A stretch of DNA of 64,000 nucleotides. It comes from Bacteroidota bacterium (GTDB lineage: Bacteria; Bacteroidota; Bacteroidia; Bacteroidales; Lentimicrobiaceae). The stretch lies in assembly GCA_009773515.1 (NCBI GenBank), contig WSXX01000024.1:1-64000 (forward strand). Reading direction: 5' to 3'. The notes beneath the pieces were generated by a model that searched no databases, was not told the origin of the DNA, and worked only from the letters and a program-made list of their open reading frames with translations. Positions within the stretch are counted from its first letter, which is position 1; every line of letters starts with the position of its first letter. The position numbers and the translations under genes were made by a program. Below, piece after piece: positions 1-7,511 of this stretch.

Positions 1-32
1 CTCCTTGAGGAGAAGGGCGGGGGGATGAGGTG
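1..32 (-). repeat. Partial copy of dispersed hairpin repeat (window edge)
   Basis: Read on the minus strand these bases give CACCTCATCCCCC, then CCTTCTCCTCAAGGAG. The same two blocks occur in the same order at 50526-50596. The second block forms a 9-bp stem (CCTTCTCCT/AGGAGAAGG) around a CA loop. The element is cut by the window start, so its full extent on this side is unknown. Confidence 0.6.
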
Positions 33-135
33 CTTACCTTCCTTCGTCAAAATTAATCCATGCAGGGTCGTTGTTGATGATTACAAAGTTAGAGATAAAA
101 TCGGTGCGGGTTATTGCATGATGCCCGCTTTTCGG

Positions 136-161
136 TTTGTGTCATCTTTTTTTGACACAAA
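136..161. other. Perfect 9-bp hairpin downstream of a membrane-protein gene
   Basis: TTTGTGTCA at 136-144 pairs with TGACACAAA at 153-161 around an 8-base T-rich loop. It lies about 30 bp beyond the stop of the minus-strand gene at 194-598 and could end its transcript. There is no U-tract after the stem on either strand, so a terminator role is only a guess. Confidence 0.35.
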
Positions 162-193
162 GTTAGGCAGCGAAAAACTGGAAGAAAAGATGC

Positions 194-598
194 TCATGCT
201 CGGACGGTTACAAATATTACTGTAACTACTATCAAAAAAATACTTGTCAGAGAGTAATACAGTGCTAATTTGCCATTATAATGAGTGTGTCTGGACATAA
301 GTCTTTTGTACCTGTCTCGAAAAAAGATTAAGAAATAATTTATAATTCCAATAGGTGCAAAAACATTAAAAAAAATCTCTAATAGTCCAACCGCAAATGA
401 ATCTGAGTGAAAATTAAAAAAGAAATTATGCTTGTATATTTTAAAAAAATCCAACCAAAGTAAAACCAGCATTACATTTAAAGCATTTGCAGTTGTTAAC
501 AACCACAAAGTGCTTGATTTCCAGCCAGGAGCATTCATCTTATAATCCTTTGCATTAACAATAGCATCTACCCATAGTTCAAAATACAAGTTTTTCAT
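194..598 (-). CDS. Uncharacterised integral membrane protein (134 aa)
   Basis: I do not recognise a named family. The 134-residue protein has about three hydrophobic segments: roughly residues 30-50 (LWLLTTANALNVMLVLLWL), 68-92 (FAVGLLEIFFNVFAPIGIIN) and 113-132 (YYSLTSIFLIVVTVIFVTV). There is no signal peptide, and a basic loop (RDRYKRLMSRH) lies between the last two segments. It begins with ATG. A TATATTTG box on the minus strand at 667-674 gives a plausible promoter with a leader of about 60 nt. It stands alone, with no same-strand neighbour in the window. Composition resembles the surrounding genes. No function can be assigned. Confidence 0.7.
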   Translation of the reverse strand: MKNLYFELWVDAIVNAKDYKMNAPGWKSSTLWLLTTANALNVMLVLLWLDFFKIYKHNFFFNFHSDSFAVGLLEIFFNVFAPIGIINYFLIFFRDRYKRLMSRHTHYNGKLALYYSLTSIFLIVVTVIFVTVRA

Positions 599-666
599 AC
601 TAGAATTTATTTTTAACCTTCATGTTGCGTCATATGGCGATGGAAGGAAAGATGTTAGAAAGAGTT

Positions 667-674
667 CAAATATA
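667..674 (-). promoter_or_regulatory. Bacteroidota -7 box for the 194-598 gene
   Basis: Minus strand reads TATATTTG, an exact match to the phylum consensus TAnnTTTG. It lies 68 bp upstream of the ATG at 598. No clear -33 TTTG is seen at the usual spacing. Confidence 0.5.
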
Positions 675-850
675 AACCTTTTGCAGAATTTAGCTCCTCC
701 ACTCTATTTAAAATTTGATGTCTTGGTGACATTGGATGTTCTCATCCTCAATACTGCCTGACTGCGCTGCGCAGGCAGGGCTCAACCTCAACCATAGCAA
801 GGGTTACATAAGAGATACGCTGCTTATGATCATAAAGAATAAAAGAAGAA

Positions 851-883
851 GACCTAACAAGTTGAAAGAAAACTTGTTAGGTC
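851..883. repeat. 13-bp perfect inverted repeat (hairpin)
   Basis: GACCTAACAAGTT at 851-863 pairs without mismatch with AACTTGTTAGGTC at 871-883 around GAAAGAA. On the minus strand the stem is followed by a T-rich stretch (TTCTTCTTTTATTC), as in an intrinsic terminator. No minus-strand gene lies upstream of it, so its job is unclear. Confidence 0.6.
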
Positions 884-928
884 AATTCATTATCAAATAA
901 TAGAATTCAGACGTTAGAACTTAATTCC

Positions 929-980
929 TTCAACCTCAACCTTAACCTCAACCTTAACCTCACCCTCACCCTCACCCTTA
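929..980 (+). repeat. C-rich hexanucleotide tandem repeat (CCTNAA / CCTCAC)
   Basis: About nine consecutive imperfect hexamers of the forms CCTCAA, CCTTAA and CCTCAC run directly up to the -33 region of the following promoter. A shorter stretch of the same motif is at 781-795. Only purine/pyrimidine strand asymmetry and period 6 are visible. Confidence 0.6.
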
Positions 981-992
981 TTAAAATCGATC

Positions 993-1023
993 TTGCTTTT
1001 TAATGAAAATAATTCTATGTTTG
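993..1023 (+). promoter_or_regulatory. Bacteroidota-type promoter (-33 TTG, -7 TATGTTTG)
   Basis: TTG at 993-995 and TATGTTTG at 1016-1023 are separated by 20 bp, matching the TTTG / TAnnTTTG promoter form of this phylum. The predicted start of transcription is near 1030. This places the protein start at 1044 rather than at the TTG at 993, which is itself the -33 element. Confidence 0.6.
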
Positions 1024-1043
1024 TAGTGTCAAATACCTCTACC

Positions 1044-1832
1044 ATGAGCATAAAACGCTATCTTTATTTATCAATGACTCCTGAGGCGCTCATTTCTTCG
1101 ATGCTGCCTCCCGAAGAGTTTGGAGTTTATTACGCTGTCGGAACCAATAAACGCACCCAGGGTCAGGCGCTGTTTTTTGAAATCGATCCTGATTTCGAAA
1201 GCGATTATTTCGATCTGGCAAGTATCGAAACCCGCTGTGTGCCTCACGTTGACGGCAAACCCAAACGGTCAGTCTATCTGTCAACCTACAGGGTATTGGA
1301 GAATATTCCTTTGAAATTATTCAGGAATCTCTACCTAACCACTGCCGATGGAAAAGTGCTGGAATTAACCAAATCGGAGTACATGCCCGAGGAAAAGCCG
1401 CTGCTACATTTCTATCAGCAGCTTTGTCCGGTTACGCCAAGGGTGGTGAGTAAACTCGATCCGCCGCATTATACCAAATGGGTAACCGATAAACACAATC
1501 CGATTTATTTCCCGAAAATTGTTTTTGTTGAGTTGATTCTCAATCGCCTTGCTGAAGATCCATTGTCGGCTCCGGTAGGTAATTTGCCTTATGCAAACAA
1601 AGATCACCTTCGCGATTGTTTGATCGGGCTGCATATGGGCTACGAAAAGCCAACCAAAACAGTTAACCGCTTTTACCAGGGCGACGTTTTATACCGCACA
1701 GTAAAGAATGGTTTCTTTGTTGGCGATATGGGCGGATTTATTTTTTATAAATTCCCTGAAACCGATGAGCTTCAGAAATTGTATTATCCGTGGTGGCGTT
1801 CAGCGCTGAATCTTGAGTTTCCTGAAAAGTAA
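1044..1832 (+). CDS. Conserved protein of unknown function (262 aa)
   Basis: I do not recognise a named family. The product is soluble, with no signal peptide or membrane segment. It is rich in aromatic and proline residues (PPEEFGVYYAVGTNKRTQGQ near the N-terminus, LYYPWWRSALNLEF at the C-terminus). I chose the ATG at 1044 (MSIKRYLYLSMTPEAL) because an exact TAnnTTTG promoter box lies at 1016-1023. The longer frame from TTG at 993 would start within the -33 element. A strong intrinsic terminator follows at 1874-1906, so the gene is probably transcribed alone. It is flanked by repeat-rich DNA on both sides. The role is unknown. Confidence 0.75.
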   Translation: MSIKRYLYLSMTPEALISSMLPPEEFGVYYAVGTNKRTQGQALFFEIDPDFESDYFDLASIETRCVPHVDGKPKRSVYLSTYRVLENIPLKLFRNLYLTTADGKVLELTKSEYMPEEKPLLHFYQQLCPVTPRVVSKLDPPHYTKWVTDKHNPIYFPKIVFVELILNRLAEDPLSAPVGNLPYANKDHLRDCLIGLHMGYEKPTKTVNRFYQGDVLYRTVKNGFFVGDMGGFIFYKFPETDELQKLYYPWWRSALNLEFPEK

Positions 1833-1873
1833 GGAATTCATATTCCGGAATTTAATTTCTGAAAAGATTGTTG

Positions 1874-1906
1874 CCTGCCGGATGCTTTTTCCGGCAGGTT
1901 TTTTTT
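1874..1906 (+). terminator. Intrinsic terminator
   Basis: CCTGCCGG (1874-1881) pairs perfectly with CCGGCAGG (1891-1898) and is followed by eight T residues, 41 bp after the stop codon at 1832. Confidence 0.9.
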
Positions 1907-1930
1907 ATTCCATACCCATGTCACACTGAG

Positions 1931-1946
1931 TCCCGCACGTGCGGGA
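1931..1946. repeat. 16-bp perfect palindrome within a dispersed-repeat fragment
   Basis: TCCCGCACGTGCGGGA is self-complementary over its full length. It is flanked by TGTCACACTGAG and AAGTGTTTAAAC, and both flanks have counterparts at 25388-25414 around a different core. Confidence 0.6.
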
Positions 1947-2021
1947 AAGTGTTTAAACTTATTTCACCATTCGATTGTCCTAGAGTAAAGATCATTTTAC
2001 AGTGTTGAAAATTAATCGCTT

Positions 2022-2482
2022 AGTCCTTCGACTCCGCTACCAATGACAGATTTGAATTTAATCAAATGCTGATCAAAGTAAAGATCAACCTTAATCACTC
2101 TTAATAACCTTAGTAACGAAACTGACCCCAACGATTTTTGAACCTTATTTTCTTCTTCAAAACCTTATAAGGTAAAACATATTAATTCTAACGAAAATAA
2201 GGTTAGGAAGAAAAAATAAGGTTGAAGGTGTTTGGTGGGTTGCTTGCTACTAAGGTTTGAAAGGTAAAATAAGGTTGGTCTTGCTCGCATTAAAGTTAAG
2301 AAGTGCTTTCAGACTTTCCGCCCCTGAAAAAGGGTAACGATAACGCCTGTCATCTCTGCATTATGCTCAAAAATTTTGAGTGTAAACTCAGGATGACATT
2401 CGTATTTAATTGATAATGTATTTATTAAAAAGAATATTGCTACCTTAACTTGCATATCACACTATTATGAGTCGAAGTGTTT
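2022..2482 (+). repeat. Dispersed repeat, copy 1, split by about 350 bp
   Basis: AGTCCTTCGACTCCGCT at 2022-2038 matches 25305-25321. The continuation CTCAGGATGACATTCGTAT (2387-2405) through GAGTCGAAGTGTTT (2469-2482) aligns with 25320-25412, including shared TGATAA, ATTGCT and CACTAT blocks. In copy 1 the two parts are separated by about 350 bp that are absent from the copy at 25.3 kb. Confidence 0.5.
2141..2276. repeat. AAAATAAGGTT repeat cluster
   Basis: AACCTTATTTTC (2141-2152) and its exact reverse complement GAAAATAAGGTT (2193-2204) flank the near-palindrome AACCTTATAAGGT (2161-2173). Further direct copies of AAAATAAGGTT are at 2213-2223 and 2266-2276. Confidence 0.65.
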
Positions 2483-2486
2483 TGAG

Positions 2487-2527
2487 CAAAAAAAAGACCG
2501 GTAAGTCCGCAAACTTACCGGTCTTTT
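2487..2527 (-). terminator. Intrinsic terminator of hppA
   Basis: AAAAGACCGGTAAGT (2492-2506) pairs with ACTTACCGGTCTTTT (2513-2527). On the minus strand the stem runs into eight T residues. It lies 17 bp beyond the hppA stop. Confidence 0.9.
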
Positions 2528-2544
2528 AATAATATCAGGTCTTG

Positions 2545-4929
2545 CTATTTCTGAATCCGCATTCCGTAGAATGAACGGTAAACAAAGAAAAGACCAATGG
2601 CAAGGAAAATAGCTCCGATCAATGCTGACCAGTCAGTTGAACCTGCAGCTTTTGCCTGCTGACTCATTTTAATTGCGATTTCAACAGCCAGCAAACCGAA
2701 CAAGGTTGAAAACTTGATAATTGGGTTGAGCGCAACCGATGAAGTATCCTTGTAAGGATCACCAACAGTGTCGCCTACAACGGTAGCATCGTGAAGCGGA
2801 GTACCTTTTTCTTTAAGGTCAACTTCAACCACCTTTTTGGCATTATCCCACGCACCGCCGGCATTTGCCATGTACATAGCCTGAAACAGACCGAAAACAG
2901 CAATGGAAATCAGATAAGCCACAAAGAAGTTAGGATCGAAAAATGCAAATGCAAGGGTTAAAGAGAAAATAACCGCGAAAATGTTCCACATGCCGGTTTG
3001 GGCATATTGAGTACAGATTCTTACAACAGCTTTTGAATCTTCAATGTCGGCTTCATCTTTATCGAGCTTAATGTTTCTTTTGATAAACTCAACTGCTCTG
3101 TAAGCACCAGTGGTAACTGCCTGAATTGAAGCACCTGAGAACCAGTAAATAACCGCACCTCCGGCGATAAATCCAAGAAGAACAGGGGCGTCGGTAAGGC
3201 TGAGGCTCAGAAGGCCAATCTGTTCGAGAAGAAGAATAATGGCAAAAATCATTGTAGTAGCCCCAATTACTGCTGTTCCGATCAAAACGGGTTTTGCTGT
3301 CGCTTTAAAGGTATTTCCTGCTGAATCGTTGGCTTCAAGGTAATGTTTCCCACGGGTAAAATCAGGTTCAAAACCAAAGTCACGTTTAATCTCTTCTTTG
3401 ATTCCCTGTCGTTTTTCAATCTGCGAAAGCTCAAAAACCGATTGTGCATTATCGGTCACAGGGCCGTAGCTGTCAACCGCAATGGTAACAGGTCCCATGC
3501 CCAGAAATCCGAAAGCAACCAATCCGAATGAGAAAATGGCCGGATAGGTCATAATCACGTCAAGTCCCATTTTTGAGATGGCAAAAGCACCGGCCATAAG
3601 TCCCATTATCACCATGCCTTTCCAAAAAGCACTGAAGTTACCGGCAACAATTCCTGAAAGTATAGTCAGCGATGCACCACCTTCGCGGGAAGCGGTAACT
3701 ATTTCATTTACATGCCGTGATTTGGAGCTTGTAAAAGCTTTGGTTAATTCGGGGATAATGGCTGCAGCCAGCGTTCCAAAACTGATGATAGAAGAGAGTT
3801 TCCACCAGAGCCCTGAACCGGGAAGAAGGTCGGCAATAAGCATGTAGCTTACAATGTAGGTTACAATGATTGAGATGATGGATGTAATCCACACCAGACT
3901 GGTTAATGGTGCTTCAAAATCGAAATCGTTTTTGTCTTTAAAACGCGCTGCCGAAATGGCCTGATTTATCTGGTAAGAAAGGATAGATGTAAAAACCATA
4001 AGGATACGCATGGCGAAAATCCACACGATAAGAATACTCTGAAACTCCAGCCCCATTGCAAGAACAATAAAGGAAATAAGTGCTACGCCTGTGACGCCGT
4101 ATGTTTCGAAACCATCGGCGGTAGGTCCGACGCTGTCACCGGCATTGTCACCAACGCAGTCGGCAATTACACCAGGGTTACGCGGATCGTCTTCGCCAAT
4201 GGCAAAAACAATTTTCATAAGGTCGGCTCCGATGTCAGCGATTTTCGTAAAAATACCTCCGGCAATCCTGAGGGCAGATGCTCCGAGTGATTCACCAATG
4301 GCAAAACCGATAAAACAGGCACCTGCGCTTTCGCCGGGGACAAACAATAGAATGAAGAGCATCATAATAAGCTCAACAGTAATAAGCAGCACTCCAACGC
4401 TCATTCCAGCCTGAAGCGGAATTGAAACCACGCTCCAGGGTTTTGACCTGAGGGCAGCAAATGAGGTACGGCTGTTTGCCAGTGTGTTGATTCTTATTCC
4501 AAACCAGGCAACACCGTATGATCCCAGAATACCCAGAATTGACCACAGTAAAACCAGCATTACTTTGCTGAATTCCATGTGATTGAGCCAGAAGAAATAA
4601 TAAAATATAAGAGATCCGATAATTGCAAACAGAATAATAAGGAATTTGCCCTGCTGAAGCATATATGTTTTGCAGGTTTCATAGATGATGTTTGATACTG
4701 CAAGCATCGATTTATGAGCCGGTAGTTTTTTGATCTGAACGAATTGTATTAAGCCGAAAAGCATACCAAACAGGATGATCAGGATTCCCCAGGTAAGCAG
4801 GGTATGTCCATTCATTCCAAACTGCTGAAAGTAACTGGTGGCAAGATCAGGTATCGGTAAATCGGCTTCACTGGCCCGTGATAAAAATGGTAGCAGGGCG
4901 GCAGCCAACAGAATTGAAATTTTCTTCAT
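2545..4929 (-). CDS. hppA: Membrane-bound, ion-pumping pyrophosphatase (divergent type)
   Basis: This protein hydrolyses cytoplasmic pyrophosphate and couples it to Na+ and/or H+ export across the inner membrane. The 794-residue protein has about 16 membrane segments, an N-terminal signal-like segment, and the family's acidic substrate motifs. These are EDDPRNPGVIADCVGDNAGD near residue 250 and DNAQSVFELS plus DTVGDPYKDTSSVALNPIIK in the C-terminal half. Two signature sites differ from the textbook forms. GADLxGKxE is replaced by GADLMKIVF, one residue shorter before EDD. The K+-site motif reads GNTFKA, with Lys at the position reported to distinguish K+-independent pumps, instead of GNTTAA. 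Ion specificity therefore cannot be read off by analogy. It is monocistronic: -7 box at 4970-4977, terminator at 2487-2527. Confidence 0.93.
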   Translation of the reverse strand: MKKISILLAAALLPFLSRASEADLPIPDLATSYFQQFGMNGHTLLTWGILIILFGMLFGLIQFVQIKKLPAHKSMLAVSNIIYETCKTYMLQQGKFLIILFAIIGSLIFYYFFWLNHMEFSKVMLVLLWSILGILGSYGVAWFGIRINTLANSRTSFAALRSKPWSVVSIPLQAGMSVGVLLITVELIMMLFILLFVPGESAGACFIGFAIGESLGASALRIAGGIFTKIADIGADLMKIVFAIGEDDPRNPGVIADCVGDNAGDSVGPTADGFETYGVTGVALISFIVLAMGLEFQSILIVWIFAMRILMVFTSILSYQINQAISAARFKDKNDFDFEAPLTSLVWITSIISIIVTYIVSYMLIADLLPGSGLWWKLSSIISFGTLAAAIIPELTKAFTSSKSRHVNEIVTASREGGASLTILSGIVAGNFSAFWKGMVIMGLMAGAFAISKMGLDVIMTYPAIFSFGLVAFGFLGMGPVTIAVDSYGPVTDNAQSVFELSQIEKRQGIKEEIKRDFGFEPDFTRGKHYLEANDSAGNTFKATAKPVLIGTAVIGATTMIFAIILLLEQIGLLSLSLTDAPVLLGFIAGGAVIYWFSGASIQAVTTGAYRAVEFIKRNIKLDKDEADIEDSKAVVRICTQYAQTGMWNIFAVIFSLTLAFAFFDPNFFVAYLISIAVFGLFQAMYMANAGGAWDNAKKVVEVDLKEKGTPLHDATVVGDTVGDPYKDTSSVALNPIIKFSTLFGLLAVEIAIKMSQQAKAAGSTDWSALIGAIFLAIGLFFVYRSFYGMRIQK

Positions 4930-5294
4930 AAAGATAAAAGATTAATTAAAAATGGTTGGTTTAATCGCACAAATATAGAAAAGTAAATATAATTATCCTC
5001 AGCAGTTCCATTCATTTTTTGCGGAACAAGCTGAAAAAAAGCGGTTTCGGGCAGTTGATGGATTCAAAATTCTTTGCTTTTGTCCTCATTTTCTGACATT
5101 TCCGCAATCGATTGCATGAATAAAAAAAATCAATTATTTTGTCAGAAAAATTCAGGATCACCCCCAAAATACGAATTTTGAACAGGAACTTATAACTTAA
5201 GGATAGGTTTGTGTTATAATTATTTGGCCAAAAAGCCGGAATACTCAGTAATTTGATTAATTTTATCGGCCTTAAAAATGATATTGTAAAAGGG
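4930..5294. other. Divergent intergenic region between hppA and the nuclease gene
   Basis: It holds the hppA promoter (minus-strand TATATTTG at 4970-4977) and AT-rich DNA. Open frames here (minus 5012-5332, plus TTG at 5253) have no protein-like features, and I do not count them as coding. Confidence 0.5.
4970..4977 (-). promoter_or_regulatory. hppA -7 promoter box
   Basis: Minus strand TATATTTG matches TAnnTTTG exactly. It lies 40 bp upstream of the hppA ATG, giving a leader of about 35 nt. Confidence 0.55.
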
Positions 5295-5879
5295 ATGGAG
5301 AAAATTGCGCTTAAACTTCTCGGAATGATCAACAGCCAATCGCAGAGTGGAGCTTACACTCTTATACTGGGCGAGGTTGAAGGAAACAGGCGATTGCCAA
5401 TTCTAATCAATGGTTTTGAGGCTCAGGCCATTCTGTTTCATATTGAACAGATAAAAATTCCCCGCCCGCTCACCCATGATTTATTCAAGAACTTCGCCGA
5501 CATTTTCGGAATCGAATTCAAACAGGTCACTATCAGTAAATTTGCGCAGGGCATTTTTTATTCAACCCTTTTGTGTGATGACGGAAAAGAGCAGAAAGAG
5601 ATAGATTCGCGCACTTCTGATGCAATTGCACTGGCCGTAAGATTTAACTGCCCTATTTTTACTTATGAAGATGTGATGAGTGCTGCAGGAGTTTCGGTTG
5701 ATGAAGAGCCCGACATTGATGATCTTGCAACCGGAGGAATTGGTAACCAATCCGAAGGTTTTGATTATGATAAATTTACAGTGGAGGAGCTTGAAGAAAT
5801 GATGAATGAAGCCATCGAGAACGAAGAATACGAAAAAGCTTCCCAGATCAGGGATATGATCAATAAGCGGAAACACTAA
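5295..5879 (+). CDS. Bifunctional nuclease family protein with C-terminal UVR motif
   Basis: Residues 1-130 match the DUF151 / bifunctional nuclease fold (LKLLGMINSQSQSGAYTLIL, then LPILINGFEAQAI, HDLF and DSRTSDAIALAVR). These proteins have reported RNase/DNase activity in plants. A UvrB/UvrC-type helical hairpin closes the protein (FTVEELEEMMNEAIENEEYE, ASQIRDMINKRK). The combination is standard in Bacteroidota, but its cellular role is unsettled. I chose ATG 5295 (MEKIALKLLG) because the longer frame starts at TTG 5253 and family N-termini begin with this short beta strand. It lies 36 bp upstream of the nucleoside transporter on the same strand and is probably co-transcribed with it. Confidence 0.85.
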   Translation: MEKIALKLLGMINSQSQSGAYTLILGEVEGNRRLPILINGFEAQAILFHIEQIKIPRPLTHDLFKNFADIFGIEFKQVTISKFAQGIFYSTLLCDDGKEQKEIDSRTSDAIALAVRFNCPIFTYEDVMSAAGVSVDEEPDIDDLATGGIGNQSEGFDYDKFTVEELEEMMNEAIENEEYEKASQIRDMINKRKH

Positions 5880-5915
5880 AAATTAATTTGTCCTTAAACT
5901 TTGTAATTTTCTGCC

Positions 5916-7382
5916 ATGAATAAGACAGCCTTAACTTTCCTGATCTTACTTTTTGTTTTTATGGTTCCCGGACTTTCTGCCTGGGCACAAACATCTGCCG
6001 ATTCGCTTGTAATTGCTGATACAGCTGCGGCAGTTCAGGCGGCTAAGCCCGCTATGGAATTACATAAAGTGAGCGATATTGGCAATGGGTTCACAATTAT
6101 AGGTTTGCTCAGAGGATTATTGGGAATGCTGGTTTTAATTGGCATTGCCTGGATATTCAGTACCAACCGGAAAGCGGTATCCTGGAAGATTGTGGGTATT
6201 GGATTACTGATTCAATCCACGCTGGCGATGGGTATCCTTCATGTGAAACCAATCAGGCTTACATTTGAGTTTGTTGGAAAAATATTTGTTGAAATTTTAA
6301 ATTTTACCAAAGCCGGCAGCGAATTTTTATTAGGAGGTCTTATGAATATTGACTCCTATGGTTTTATTTTTGCTTTCCAGGTACTTCCAACCATCATATT
6401 TTTCTCAGCCCTCACCAGTTTGCTGTTCTATTTGGGCATTATTCAAAAAGTTGTTTACGGACTTGCCTGGCTGATGACCAAAGCATTACGCCTCTCAGGC
6501 GCTGAAAGTCTTTCAGTAGCCGGAAATATTTTTCTGGGACAAACTGAAGCCCCGCTTATGATAAAGGCTTATCTCGAAAAGATGAACAGGTCTGAAATTC
6601 TGCTGGTGATGATTGGAGGAATGGCCACACTTGCCGGCGGCGTTCTGGCTGCTTATATCAGTTTTCTAGGCGGATCTGATCCGGTTCAGCAGCTAATGTT
6701 TGCAAAACATCTGCTGGCAGCCTCGGTAATGGCGGCTCCGGGTGCTGTGGTAATTTCAAAGATTCTGGTTCCTCAAACCGAACCCATTCAGAGTACCATA
6801 GAAATCACCAAAGAAAAAGTTGGCAGCAATGTGCTTGATGCCATTTCAAACGGAACTACCGAAGGCCTTAAACTTGCAGTGAATGTGGCTGCAATGTTGC
6901 TGGTTTTTATTGCTTTTATTGCGATGGCCAATTTTATTCTGATCAAAATAGGTGGTTGGTTTAACCTTAACCCGCTTATTGAGTCAGCAACCTCTGGGCA
7001 ATATAAAGAACTTTCGTTGCAGGTTTTACTTGGCTACATTCTGGCGCCGCTTATGTGGCTGATCGGGGTTGAGACCAACGATATTATCATGCTCGGTCAA
7101 TTGTTGGGCGAAAAACTTATACTTACCGAATTTATTGGTTATGTAAGTCTGGCTGAACTTAAAGAAACCGCAAGACTAACCAACCCGAAGAGCATTATTA
7201 TGGCAACCTATATGTTATGTGGTTTTGCCAACTTTGCCTCAATCGGAATTCAGATCGGGGGAATCGGCTCACTTGCCCCCGGAAAGCGGGTGTTGTTGTC
7301 AGAATTTGGTATGCGTGCACTGCTCGGCGGAACGTTGGCTTCGCTTTTGTCTGCTACGATGATAGGAATTATTCTGGGTTAA
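5916..7382 (+). CDS. Concentrative nucleoside transporter (CNT/NupC family)
   Basis: This is a cation-coupled nucleoside importer of the inner membrane. The family signature is clear: SVAGNIFLGQTEAPLMIKAY followed by GGMATLAGGVLAAYISFLGG in the middle, and GVETNDIIMLGQLLGEKLIL and GFANFASIGIQIGGIGSLAP near the C-terminus. At 488 residues it is longer than E. coli NupC (about 400). The extra length is an N-terminal signal-like segment (ending near SAWAQ) and a short linker before the first conserved membrane helix, as is usual for this phylum. Whether the cation is Na+ or H+ cannot be told. It follows the nuclease gene by 36 bp and ends at a strong terminator, so the two form a likely two-gene unit. 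Confidence 0.9.
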   Translation: MNKTALTFLILLFVFMVPGLSAWAQTSADSLVIADTAAAVQAAKPAMELHKVSDIGNGFTIIGLLRGLLGMLVLIGIAWIFSTNRKAVSWKIVGIGLLIQSTLAMGILHVKPIRLTFEFVGKIFVEILNFTKAGSEFLLGGLMNIDSYGFIFAFQVLPTIIFFSALTSLLFYLGIIQKVVYGLAWLMTKALRLSGAESLSVAGNIFLGQTEAPLMIKAYLEKMNRSEILLVMIGGMATLAGGVLAAYISFLGGSDPVQQLMFAKHLLAASVMAAPGAVVISKILVPQTEPIQSTIEITKEKVGSNVLDAISNGTTEGLKLAVNVAAMLLVFIAFIAMANFILIKIGGWFNLNPLIESATSGQYKELSLQVLLGYILAPLMWLIGVETNDIIMLGQLLGEKLILTEFIGYVSLAELKETARLTNPKSIIMATYMLCGFANFASIGIQIGGIGSLAPGKRVLLSEFGMRALLGGTLASLLSATMIGIILG

Positions 7383-7396
7383 CCCGAAAATATCAA

Positions 7397-7432
7397 TAAA
7401 AAAAGGGCAGTCATTTGGCTGCCCTTTTTTTG
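7397..7432. terminator. Bidirectional intrinsic terminator
   Basis: AAAAGGGCAG (7401-7410) pairs with CTGCCCTTTT (7419-7428), with A-tract before and T-tract after, so it can work on both strands. It follows the nucleoside transporter by 18 bp and also lies downstream of the minus-strand gene ending at 7512. Confidence 0.9.
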
Positions 7433-7511
7433 GTGAGATAACAATTCGCAAGATTTTTGTTTCCCTGTTTTGCCGGCTTTAACGACCATTAATGCAAGCA
7501 ATATTTTAATG

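Larger units (their letters stand above)
599..1043. other. 445-bp intergenic region with hairpins and short tandem repeats
   Basis: No convincing gene. It contains the -7 box at 667-674 and a GC-rich hairpin, CTGCCTG (754-760) with CAGGCAG (772-778). It also holds a 13-bp perfect hairpin at 851-883, a C-rich hexamer tandem repeat at about 929-980, and the promoter of the next gene at 993-1023. Confidence 0.6.
1833..2544. other. 712-bp intergenic repeat mosaic
   Basis: No gene. From left to right it holds the terminator at 1874-1906 and a TGTCACACTGAG...AAGTGTTTAAAC fragment around a 16-bp palindrome (1931-1946). Next come a TCCTTCGACTCCGCT fragment (2022-2038) and a cluster of ATAAGGTT direct and inverted repeats (2141-2276). 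It ends with the rest of a diverged dispersed repeat (2387-2482) and the minus-strand terminator at 2492-2527. Several of these pieces match DNA at 25304-25412. Confidence 0.65.

Noticed and set aside
5012-5332. Minus-strand open frame of 106 codons upstream of hppA
   Set aside because: It overlaps the 5' end of the nuclease gene and the upstream region. Its composition is unlike a protein, and it has no start signal or homologous motif.
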